From Isoetes taiwanensis (taxonomy: Eukaryota; Streptophyta; Lycopodiopsida; Isoetales; Isoetaceae): a stretch of DNA of 64,000 bases. Both the position numbers and the translations under genes were made by a program. Location of the stretch: NCBI GenBank assembly GCA_021234155.1, contig JAJEKV010000001.1:38674826-38738825 (forward strand), written 5' to 3'. The notes under the pieces were generated by a model. It did not search any database. It had not been told where the DNA came from and saw nothing but the letters and a program-made list of their open reading frames with translations. This document shows positions 15,881-26,422 of this stretch, one piece after another. Every line of letters begins with the position of its first letter. The stretch's first letter is position 1.

Positions 15881-16102
15881 CAAGTACAAAATTTGCAAGC
15901 AATTGTAATAATTGTGCCTCAATAGTTTGAAATCATGTTGCATATTATTGTCAAACTTGACATTAAAAATTTGATTATGATTTATGTTTCGTGGTGATAC
16001 GAATATTAGTACCATACCAAAATACCACAACAGCCATTCCACGCCTCCAATCTCCTTTAAATCTTCCCTAAACCTTTGCCCCAAGCCTGCCCTACTATTA
16101 GT

Positions 16103-16385
16103 TTTTTTTTTTTTTTTTTTTTTTTTTAGCGGTCAGAAGTTTTTATATTACATGCAAGATATTACATAGTGGTATACAAAATTGTCTACTTGTGTCACTG
16201 CCATATAGCATGCAGGGCCCAAGTCAGCCGTGACATACGTAGCAGAGGCTGCAATGCGCGCATCTTCAAGATCGTCATCTGAGTTGTTGTCCACGTCATG
16301 TGATGATATGGCTGCCGGAGGACAACTGGGCACTTCTCCAATAGTTTTGACTACATTAAGACATGCCAGCCACACCCCACAGACA
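16103..16385 (-). repeat. Poly(T) tract and repeated segment
   Basis: A run of about 27 T at 16,103-16,129 could be the A-tail of a minus-strand retroelement. The following 250 bases include about 55 bases (ACGTCATGTGATGATATGGC core, 16,290 region) shared with 5,775-5,830. No coding capacity is clear. Confidence 0.4.
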
Positions 16386-17880
16386 ACCTAGTGGGTGTTT
16401 TGAGGACGACTTAAAGGACAAGTGCCTTTCATTGTTGAAGGTCATGATATTATGGTGAAACCATACACCCAATGCCACACAAATAATGGGGTTTGATTAC
16501 GACAAACAACATTAAAGAAGCTAAAGGGAAATGAGAGTAGCGCAAGAAAACATGGCACAAACCACAATTTCTGATCGTCAACATAATGCATATTTTCTTG
16601 ACATATGTAAGCCCTAAAAGTGGTAAGTTTGGCCAAGAATTCAACCACATATGTAAACCTAAAGATTACATATATTTTGGTGTCTTCCAAAGAGTAGGCC
16701 CGAAGAAAGGTTAAGCGAGGGACAAGGATAATCGTTAGGTCTACTATACCACCTTTAAATTGCACAACTAGAGGCGGTGGTGGACCTGATATAGTGAGAT
16801 AGTGTCAAACAGAGATGGTGATGGTAGGCTATATGAAACCAAGAGAGGTGGATAAGAGGCTCACGAACATTTAGGACTCCCTACTTGCTTCAATGATGTA
16901 TAATCAAGTATGAGGTTTAGATGAGCTGGAAACTTGTCGGAGCTATTTGTAGATAAGCAGGAAACATGCTTGGGCTATTCATAATAAGCAGGGAGGGAAC
17001 TAGTATAATGGACAATGTAGCTTGTTGAATCTAGGTAACACATGAATAACCATCATGACAGAATTTTCTCGCCTTGCCTACGCCCCTCAACTAGTCATTT
17101 ACCTGGCTCTAAAAGGGCAAATCCTTAGACATTAATCCATTCCATGAGCCTTTACATCTTTTGCTTGACAACAATTTGTGCATAATACAAATTAATGAAA
17201 AGAAAAGCTTGGAACCTTGCACACACCCATGCCATAGACGTCACCAAAGAATCTTGTTCTGTTGTAAGCAAATTTTGTCATTTTTTTGAGTTGCAAATAG
17301 ACATTGTGGGAGCATGAGGATACTTATTTTGTCTTTTAAGAAATCTTATAAGGTGGAAGATAGTAGATCTCTATCTTCGTGTATTCTATAAAACAGTCTA
17401 GATTAAAAAACTGCAAACTCTTCAAACATCTACAACTGATATGACCTCGTGCGGTACACAGGGTATAAATTGTTGCCGGGGGTGACGGGCGCTTATGCGA
17501 AGCAGGTGTTGGGCTAGGCATAGGGTTGATTCGGGGTTCAATTGGTGCAAGAGATCCTGAAGAAATGTGGTGTGAAGCAACAAGAGGGAGATCTTTTGAT
17601 GGCAATTGGGATAAGTTTGTGGGGCATAGAATTGAGAAAAAAATCTAAGATTCCTTGTTAGAAAAATATTAGGCGCCGTTACAGTTACTTCGCAGTCAAT
17701 GTGATCACGAACTCATTTCAACTGTGAACATATTAAATCTGGGCCGTCAAATCCTCCAAGCAGTGACATCTCCGATACTGGCGATATCGCGTGTCATCAA
17801 GGGCCGCCATTGTCTTCATGTGCAACGTGGGCGCATCTGGGCGTTAGGTGACACGTGCGAAGGCTTTTGAGGAACATTGG
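16386..17880. other. No gene recognised
   Basis: Short frames only. The right-hand part approaches the PP2A gene and may include its promoter, but no element can be named with confidence. Confidence 0.4.
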
Positions 17881-18335
17881 AGAAACATGAGAGAGAAGCC
17901 CGAAAAGAGAAGGGGAGAGAGAAGGCAGGGAGGAATGAACAGAAGGAGCTAGCGGCCGCTGCCGGAGCAAATCGCCATAGCCACGATCTTCAAATCCGGC
18001 AGCTCTTGATCGCAAATCCACATTTTTGCTAGACATTTTTTTAGCCGATTCAGATCGCCAACGCACAAGCCTTAATCAGATTATTGGACTCTTCACCACT
18101 ATTCCGGCAGTAGTAGAGTTGGATTCAGGGACCCAGTATGCTGGCAGAGAGTAAATGAGCCCAGTGTGGTTCCAGAACCAGAGTAGAAAACGGAGGCTCA
18201 GGGCGCCTCGTGCAGAAGGAGGATTAGAACTAGTAGGAGCAAAGTGGGGGATGTTGAATGCGTACAGTGTTTTAGGGCATCGTGGAAGAGGTGGTGGAGG
18301 GGGAGGTAAGTAAGAACAGGACGGGTCGGGGAGTA
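17881..18335 (+). promoter_or_regulatory. Probable promoter and 5' UTR of the PP2A B gene
   Basis: This is GC-richer sequence directly upstream of the PP2A B start codon, with GA-rich runs near 17,880-17,945. No TATA box could be assigned. A strong splice-donor-like GGTAAGTAAG at 18,304 lies in the presumed leader. The assignment rests on position only. Confidence 0.35.
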
Positions 18336-21300
18336 ATGCTCGGTGGTGGGGTGGGAGTTGGAGGAGCGGGGCTTCCTGCATCAGGAGGAGGTCCTATTCC
18401 TCCAGGACTTGAATGGAAGTTTTCACAAGTCTTTGGAGAACGAACCGCTGGAGAAGAGGTGCATGAAGGTATGTCTTAATACCAGACATAGATTGCTACC
18501 CTTGTTGATTATCTTAAATTGGTTGATTGGATGAGATCCGTCAATCTATGTTGGATCAGTGTCTATTGAACCCTAATTCAATTTTGAGGTATCTGGATGG
18601 AGAATTACTCTCCATCTGTTTGATGAAGCTTGATAATCCAGCACCCTTCCCAATACCTTAGCTGTTAGGCCTTATGCTTGATTTTATTAGCTCATAGTGC
18701 GAATCAAGTCAGGTTTAGTTGAGTCGCTGTCCTTTCAGTGTAGTCTTTATTTGGATCTAGCTTCATTCCATCTTTAATTTAATTGTATCTTTACTAAATG
18801 ATTTCCATGCATGTCCAGTGAATGTTGTTCTATGCACATATAATTATTTGGGAATCTGTATTAGTTTATTTATTGTCCCATGACTTATCTTATTTCTTCT
18901 TGGATGTGTCTGGCATGTACAGTTGATATAATTTCAGCAATTGAGTTTGATAAAACGGGTGAACATTTAGCAACTGGAGATCGTGGAGGACGGGTTGTTT
19001 TATTTGAGAGGACCGATGGCAAGGATGTATGATACTTTCTTCTATTTATCATATCCATTTGGATTGGTATCGGTTTAAATAATAATCTGGATCTCTCTTT
19101 TCAGCTGAGAATTCGCAGAGAACTAGAAAGGGCAGATTATCCCTTACCCAGGCACCCAGAATATCGATATTCGACAGAATTTCAGAGTCATGAACCAGAG
19201 GTATGATATCTCTGTAAAGTTTAGGATTAGCGTTACGTTTAAAAGCAGCATAAAAAAGAGCTGTGATTTTCTTAACTGCCAGCGTATTGGTATTGCTTTC
19301 TTTGGTGCAGTTCGATTACTTGAAAAGTTTGGAGATAGAAGAAAAAATAAATAAAATAAGATGGTGTCATAGGGCTAATGGTGCACATTTCCTTCTTTCG
19401 ACAAATGATAAGACTATCAAGCTATGGAAGGTAACCATTTCAGTTCCTTTTAGCTGGCTAGTAGGGTGTAGATGCTTATATGCAATGTGATCTTTGGTCC
19501 ATGGATGTGCATGTTTTCTCAAGTGCTTCAGTTCCAGCTTGTATGCTTTAGGCAGTATGCTTGAGTGCCTCTCTGGATTTATTTACTCAGACAGTATTGG
19601 TTATTTGAAACAGGTGGCAGAGAGAAAGTTAAAAAAGGTAACAGAATTTAACGTAGATACTCCAGTATTGGATAATGGTAACTCCATTGGCACGAGTTTG
19701 CTGAACTCAAAGTGTCAACATGTCTCATCATGGGGTGAATCTTCTGAGGTTTCACCAGAAAGAGAATTTGCATTTCCACCTGGAGGCATTCCATCCTTAC
19801 ATTTGCCCACGGTAGTTGTACTATTGTCTCTGTCCTTTGTGTTGTATGCATGCATATCTACATATCCTTATCTTTGTGTTCTGATGGCTATGCTGTCTTC
19901 GCTGTCTTGCCTAATAATATGTCTATTGCTGTTTTCTTAGCAGGTAAGTACCAGTGAGGTAGCTCTTTTTGCTCGCTGTAGGAGAGTCTATGCTAATGCT
20001 CATACCTACCATATCAATTCAATATCTAACAATAGGTATATTCTTAACCTCTGGAGGATGGACCATCCTCAATTGTACTCGTCTCTTATTGTTTTTAGCA
20101 CTTTTGATTATACACATTGGTTATATGCTTTAAAAGATCACATTGTCCATTACAGTGATTGTGAAACCTTCATATCAGCTGACGACTTACGGATTAATCT
20201 CTGGAATCTGGAGATCAGTGATCAGAGTTTCAACATTGTCGATATTAAGCCTGCAAATATGGAGGACCTTACTGGTAATGCATCCTTGATGTCATACAGC
20301 ATCTCAAAGACATTTGCAGTTGGATGTCATATGCCAATTTGCAGTCTGTCACACCTTGCAGTTTTGTGCTGATTATTCAATTTTTACATGAGAACACTAC
20401 ACTAATCGTATCTAGTCGCTTACCTATCTTGAATATATTGAGCATTGCAGTATTTGGTTTGTCAAGGTGAAGATTCTGATTGACTCTTGCTCTATTTCAG
20501 AGGTGATAACCTCGGCTGAATTTCATCCCTTCCATTGCAACACTTTAGCTTATAGTAGTTCGAAAGGAACCATTCGTCTCATAGACATGCGGCAATCAGC
20601 TTTATGTGATAGGCATGCAAAGCTGTAAGGCATCTTTTCCGTTTTACAGTTAAGAGTGCCAGTGCCTGTGTTTGATTATTATATATTTCTGTTGTAGATT
20701 TGAAGAGCAGGAAGCACCTGGCTCAAGATCATTCTTCACAGAGATAATTGCATCTATATCAGATATAAAGTTTGCCCGGGGTGGTCGTTATATTCTTAGT
20801 AGAGATTATATGACCCTTAAGGTACCAATAGCTTTTCACTTCTACTTATGGTTTAGTTGCTTGTCAATACATTCTAAAGATTACTTCATTGGTGTTTGTA
20901 CTTCAAATTGTGATGTGCTCAAAGTGATGCGTCTGTGCTGAGTTGGTTCTTTTGTATGAATATATAGGAAGTATATCAGAATCCTTCAAGGAAGTTACAT
21001 GAATGAGGACAAACATGTTATGTCATTGCTATTGCTGCTAAAATGTAATGCTTGAAAAGAGTCATGGATTAAGTAAACGTCCTCTGTTGCATAATAGAAA
21101 TAAACTTGAGCTGAACTTATGTGTCTTAAAATATTCGCAGCTTTGGGATTTGAACATGGAATCAGCTCCTGTAGCATCTTTCAAAGTTCATGAATATCTG
21201 CGGCCCAAGGTATTCCTGAAGTTGTGTTAGTTCGTTTGCCATCTGACATTGTGAGAAGTCTTTAACTTTAAAATGTTCGCAGCTCTGTGACCTCTATGAA

Positions 21301-22032
21301 AATGATTCTATCTTTGACAAGTTTGAATGTTGCTTGAGCGGAGATGGTCTCCACGTGGCAACTGGTTCCTATAGGTCCGTTCCTTATTTTCTTGCAATGA
21401 TTAATATGCTTTTTCAAATATTGCAATGGTGCGTTGAGTGTGGCAGATGTTTAGCTTTAAATGCTAGTTTACATAATCTTTTGTTGAATATCAGCAGCAC
21501 TTCATGGTCCTTGTCCTTCCTGTTGGCCCATATTGCATTAATTTTTGACTTTTATTTATCTTCTTATTGCTGTGTCACATTCGGTTCCATATTTTTGCAG
21601 TAATCTATTTCGAGTGTTTGGTGTGGTGGCTGGTAGTGAAGAATCTACTACATTGGAGGCCAGTAAGACACCTAACAGGTAATCCAGAGCTCTTACATTT
21701 GAGGTCAAATGTTGCCTCTTGTTGTGGCTTACTAACTGGTTCATCTTTGGTTTAGACGGCTTGTCCAGACACCGAGCAAAACTTCTGGGCGTTTTGTTGC
21801 TCTTGCTGGTCGCGGGCGTGTGAGAAGAGGTGAGTCAGAAGCGATCTTGTGATTTCTTCCTAGTAGATATTATCTGATATATATCATTTTAGCAGGAAGT
21901 GAAAGTCCAGGTGGTGAGATCAATGGTGGAGCTTATGACTTCACATCAAAGCTCTTGCATTTGGCATGGCACCCATCTGCCAGTTTGATTGCTTGTGCCG
22001 CCTCCAATAGCTTGTACATGTATTACGCATAG
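18336..22032 (+). CDS. PP2A regulatory subunit B (B55), 14 exons, intact
   Basis: This gene encodes the WD40 B55 subunit that directs protein phosphatase 2A to substrates. Fourteen exons join in frame with GT-AG introns: 18336-18468, 18923-19026, 19105-19200, 19311-19430, 19614-19811, 19944-20035, 20156-20274, 20501-20624, 20698-20821, 21141-21209, 21283-21374, 21601-21678, 21756-21829 and 21896-22032. The product is 519 residues, close to the family length. Landmarks are [12 protein letters not shown] in exon 1, [16 protein letters not shown] in exon 2, FQSHEPE in exon 3, [18 protein letters not shown] in exon 4, [18 protein letters not shown] in exon 7, [13 protein letters not shown] in exon 9 and [16 protein letters not shown] in exon 14. 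The start is the only ATG between an in-frame stop (18,273) and the conserved region. I found no frameshift. Introns are short, about 75-450 bases. Confidence 0.95.
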
Positions 22033-23119
22033 ATAGGTGTTATATTGTAGGTAAGATATCCTGGAAGAGTTAGGCTCTGGCCTTCATTGTTTGTGGGGTG
22101 TTTTGCCACTCATTTGGGACATCATCACTTCATACCTTCTTATTTATAGCTCCTAATCATATCCCCTGCAGTGTTCTGTAGCCTTCCAGAAGCTGTGGAG
22201 GTTGCAGCAATTCACTATCTGCCAAAATGTGCTGCCGGTCATGCATATGGCCCACTTTGTTAATGATTCTTTTTAGAGTGTATGCCTAATTTGTTTCCAT
22301 AGGAATGGGGGAGCTTGGGCATGTATTTTTACCCGCAGCTCACTTTTGAAGATTCCTTAAGGACAAGCTTCTTCATGATGCCGAGGCGGAGTTATTGCGC
22401 TGTAATTTGCCAAATAGACACACGGCAAGTGTGTATTTTGCTTCGTTGTTCATAATGTCTCCGATGATGCATGATCAGTGTACTACTAGAACATTTTTTT
22501 ATAAAAGATAGCTACCAATTTGTTCACAATTGCACAATTGGACGTTTTAGAGTGTTGGAAAAGTTCATATGCGAACTACAGCAGCTATGCTGTAAAAGCT
22601 ATTTTTGTATGTATCGAACAGAACTTGGCCTTTTCTTTATTTTTTGGTTTCCTGATAAATGTTGGGAAAAGTGTCATCAAAGGAAAGTTGTGTGTCAGAA
22701 TGATCTAGAATGTTAGATTAAGAACTTTTGAGTCTGTTGCTAGAACTATTAAACGTTCATTTGAAGTATCGTTAATACCTATTTTGTTCCAGAAATCTTC
22801 GACCCTTTTAGCTAGTTTTTGTTCGCACTAGAGGCTTTCTATAAGTTGTGTAATAACGCTTCTATTTTGCAGTGTTTTCTTGAGGTTTCTTGCAGGTGAA
22901 GTTTTTTGAGGTCTTTCGCAGCTTTTGCCCTTAAGGCGCATCCCCATTATACAAAAAAGGGTTTGCCATGACATTGGAATTGGGTCCCTACAATCTGTTA
23001 AGCATTCTCATTACCGTGGCTGAACTTGTACTTGCTTGGCTGATTGCATTGAGCTACAAACTCAAACTGGAATTGAGCTACAAGACAAACATCAATTGCT
23101 TTCAAGCTCGCTAGAAGAC
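22033..23119 (+). other. 3' flank of PP2A B gene, probably 3' UTR in part
   Basis: The first few hundred bases after the stop codon may be 3' UTR, possibly spliced (a GTAGGTAAG-like donor lies near 22,048). No further gene was recognised. Confidence 0.4.
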
Positions 23120-23800
23120 TCGACTTGGGCAATCCACAAAAGTGTACTTTTAAAGAAAGGGAAGGTGCCTCTGGTGCGTTGAAGCTAATGGAAATGCTTT
23201 CTTCTGTCTTAGTCTCGGGTTTATCATGTGGCAAAGTAGAAGGTGCGTTGAATCTAATGGGAATGTTTTCTGCCTTATTTTACCATGTGGCAAAGCCAGG
23301 CATATTGCCTAACGAAGATGCGCCTTTATTCTGTGTTTGGAATGGAGAAGTTTTTGTCAGCAGAAAATTTTGTAAAGTAATTTTATGGCAGCCGCTGGCC
23401 GACCTGGCAGGCCGGGAGGCGCGGAGCAAAAAAAATTTGCGAAAAAATTTTCTGGCGGCCTTCAGCTGATCTGGCAAGCCAGGAGGGGCGAAGCCACAAG
23501 CGTCGCTGCCAGTAGGGCTGGCGGGCGTGAAATTTGCGCCCGATTTTCTTTTTAAGGCTGTTTTCTGGTGGGCTATGCTGGTGGCACTACTCAACCTGGG
23601 ACAACAATGATAGCTGAAGATTGGGTGGAGATTGGCAACGTAGCTGAAGATCGGGTGGAGAACAGGTGGAGATTTCACGATCTAAAAAATTGCTTTGGGG
23701 GCGAGAGAGCCAGAGCCTTCTTAGAAGATAATTCTAGAGCAGCCTTATTAATTCCTAATTAATTGCCGCCTGTGCATAAGAGCCCGCCTGTGCTGGAGGG
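23120..23800. repeat. Local duplications, no recognised gene
   Basis: A unit of about 70 bases (GGTGCGTTGAAxCTAATGG ... CATGTGGCAAAG) is duplicated at about 23,172-23,311. Another short unit (CTGGCAxGCCxGGAGG core) is duplicated at about 23,405-23,490. A third (GCTGAAGATxGGGTGGAGA) is duplicated at about 23,612-23,665. Overlapping frames of up to 132 codons on both strands have no family match, and I treat them as chance. Confidence 0.45.
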
Positions 23801-23989
23801 CAGACCGGCTGACAAGGAGGACTTGTTCAGTAGTAGTGGTGTGTAATGTCTACTGGGGAACGCTATGGACTAGGCCTAATACCTTATACATTGCGTGTTG
23901 CTCTGGTATGGGCTCGACACCTCTTGGGTGGGAGGCCACCTTCAATGGGGTTGAAGTCGTATCACGAGTAGTGGCTCTCTAGCTCGCCT

Positions 23990-24300
23990 ACTATTGGCAT
24001 GGATCCTATGGAGAAGAGAGTGATCTCTTCCTGCCTCATCGGAACTGGGGAGATGCAACCCAAGAGTAGCCCCTTTGGCTATGCCCGGGGCAGGCTACGG
24101 CCCGGCCCCAAGACTTATCAGCCTTTCTGCAAAGTATGGACAGGAGGGGCGAATGGAGTGAATTATCGAACGACCATGTTCCATTTGCCATGAATTTTGT
24201 CTGCAATGACCTTTGGAGGACCAAGCCGTCAGTCTATCCCCAAGAGTCTGAGCCTGGGTAGGATTCTCCTTATTGATGTTGTTATCTCTTTTGATGTATG
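23990..24300 (+). mobile_element. LTR fragment related to elements A and B
   Basis: The segment has TTCCTGCCTCATCGGAAC, GGGGAGATGCAACCC and GCAAAGTATGGACAGGAGGG in the same order as the LTRs of elements A and B, read in the opposite orientation. No internal retrotransposon sequence adjoins, so it is a solo LTR or a fragment. Its ends could not be fixed. Confidence 0.6.
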
Positions 24301-24524
24301 ATCATGTTATGGTGATTCCACCCTTCGAGGTGGTTATGTATTTGTTATGATGCTATGTGCTTATGTTTGTGCGCTTCCATTCCTCCCACGTCAAGTTCTT
24401 GCTCATCATTAAGAATCCGACGTCAGGTGGACGACCTTGTATTGGCAGTATGGCTAGTAGGAGGGAACCTCCTATTTTTATACGATGGGAGTATCGTATA
24501 TGAGCAAGGGATATCACACTTTCA

Positions 24525-24905
24525 TTCTCATGAGTGATCCTTTGGAATTGGTAGTAGGTGTGAATAAGATCCTCACGATGATGCTTTAGAATTCATGGTA
24601 GGTGTGGATAAGATCCTCATAGGTGATGCTTTAGAATTTGTAGTAGATGGCAGTAAGCTCCTCATGAGATACTTTGGAATTGATGAGTGATACTTTGTAA
24701 CTGGTAGTAGGTGTGAGTAAGCTCCTCATGGATGATGCTTTGCAATTAGGTGTGAATAACCTCCTCAATAGGTGATATTCTAGAATTGGCAATAGGTAGT
24801 AGTAAACTCATGGGTGAGTGGAGCAAGCTCCTAATGGATGATACTTTGGAATTGACAGTAGGTATTCGTAGTATGCGTGTGCCATGTGGTAGGTATGAAT
24901 AAGCT
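24525..24905. repeat. Degenerate minisatellite, about 45-50 bp units
   Basis: Roughly eight units share GATGATACTTTGGAATTG, then GGTAGTAGGTGTGAGTAAG, then CTCCTCAT. Copies differ by small indels. Confidence 0.75.
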
Positions 24906-25119
24906 ATCTCCAAGTCGCGGCCGAGGCTTTGGCCGAAGGTCGAGGAATTAGTGCCAAATTCCAAGTCGAGGCCGGGGAATCAGTGCAAAAAAAAAGGCCA
25001 GAAATATGGGAATATTGCCAAAGAAAAGGCACTGCTCTAGGTATACTTTTGTCCAAACCGGGCAAAGTGCTAAAGATGTTCAAATCAAGGCGAGGCCTCG
25101 GTCGAGCTGAGGAATAGTT

Positions 25120-25220
25120 TATAAGATACCATATGATATGGTATGGTATGGTATGGTATCTGCCTAGTGGCGTGACGTTAAAATACTATCTATCTATCTA
25201 TCTATCTATCTATCTCCCAT
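25120..25220 (+). repeat. SINE 3' tail with (ATGGT)n and (CTAT)n
   Basis: A (ATGGT)n run at about 25,138-25,160 is followed by CTGCCTAGTGGCGTGACGTT and a (CTAT)n tail at 25,186-25,216. The same 3' sequence ends the SINEs at 28,430 and 29,505, so this is probably the tail of a truncated member of that family. Confidence 0.5.
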
Positions 25221-25499
25221 GGATATGACTCCCCCCACTTTATAGACATATGTCCTTTCGACGTGTCCTCACTCATCCGAGTGGGGACACCTGAGCAGGG
25301 AGCCAACCACGTTAGTGGCATACAATGCCTCTGAACTCACCATCAACATAGATTGGAGTGGAATGAACAGAGAATGGTGCATACAGATAGCATCGCTTGA
25401 GTAAGACGGCATCGGTTTGAGAAAAATTGCCATTTTCTTGATTCCTCTACTGCTGGTGTGACCAATTTGAGTCGCCACTGGTAGATTCCATCTGTCCAG

Positions 25500-25700
25500 G
25501 TATGAAATCATCTTTTCCAGCCCCTAGCTCTCGAATAATACTAACCCGGTTTCATGTAGTAAGATCCCCAAAGGAATGTGACTTTTTTATTCCAAGCTCT
25601 TTGGCTGGAAGTGCTTGATTACTCTCCCAGCTTTAAGACACCAATGTACTTTAAGACACCAATGTACTGCATCCCCATGCTTCCACCACATATAGAAAAT
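25500..25700 (-). mobile_element. LINE 3' fragment (duplicate of 26,740-26,930)
   Basis: This stretch and 26,740-26,930 share long runs, for example GACTTTTTTATTCCAAGCTC and AAGTGCTTGATTACTCTC. Both belong to the 3' coding part of the minus-strand LINE family whose RT lies at 27,201. The right end is interrupted by the fold-back element. Confidence 0.55.
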
Positions 25701-26422
25701 ACGTCGCAACGTACAGTGTGATATGGTTTAAGATTAATATGACGACCATATGGATACTATATGGTTCATCACACATATGCAAAACAATAGTTGCATGAAG
25801 CGCGGTTCGAACTTGCAACTCGCTTAATTGCAAGCTATATACCTTTGCCAAGTGTGCTACTTATTTTCTTTAATGATATTCTCTTGCATATTTCTCATAT
25901 GTGTTTTAAGGAAGTTCTAGAATATTCCAGACCCTATGTACACTTGACGAGATCTCATTCGTTGGAGTGGCATGATCTGGGCCATTGGTTTAGATACATA
26001 TGGAGGAGCCTCATTCTTGTCGAGGCATACTAGAAGACTTAAGACTGGCATTGAACCGGAATGATTCGACAAGAATGAGATCCCTCTATATATACCTAAA
26101 CCAATGGTCTGGATCACGCCACTTCAACTGTTGAGATATCGTCAAGTGTCACACATGCACGTAGGTTCCGAAATGTTATAGAACCTCCTGAAAGTTGCTG
26201 CATATGAGGATGATACAAGAGAATATCACTAAGGAAAATTTATAGCACACTTAGCAAAGATACATGGCTTGCAATCGGCGTATTACAAGTTTGAACCCTG
26301 CCTTGTGCAACTACCTTCTTGCATCTATGCGATGGCCATATTTATTGTATAAACACGTATAATAACTGTGTGGTCGTCATATTAACGTTAAACCATAGCA
26401 CGCAGTATGTTTCGGCACATTA
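25701..26422. mobile_element. Fold-back element of about 720 bp with tRNA-like arms
   Basis: The segment is one long imperfect palindrome centred near 26,060. Outer arms share TTAATATGACGACCA and its complement (25,733 and 26,380 regions). Middle arms share the tRNA-like part. Inner arms share TTGACGAGATCTCATTC and GACAAGAATGAGATC-type sequences. Each arm holds a tRNA-like promoter: the left arm on the minus strand reads TAGCACACTTGGCAAAGG, then GCAAGTTCGAACCGCG (about 25,856-25,794). The right arm on the plus strand reads TAGCACACTTAGCAAAGA, then ACAAGTTTGAACCC (about 26,248-26,303). These fit RNA polymerase III A and B boxes. It may be two inverted SINE copies or a MITE. No ORF is supported. 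Confidence 0.65.

Noticed and set aside
18282-18335. Upstream extension of the PP2A B frame to 18,282
   Set aside because: The codon there is GTG. The first ATG in frame is at 18,336, which gives the family's usual length.
23125-23678. Protein-coding gene in the duplicated region
   Set aside because: Frames overlap on both strands, follow the duplications and match no family.
25794-25856. True tRNA gene in the fold-back element
   Set aside because: Pol III box-like motifs are present, but no proper cloverleaf with paired acceptor stem could be drawn, and the other arm holds a diverged copy.
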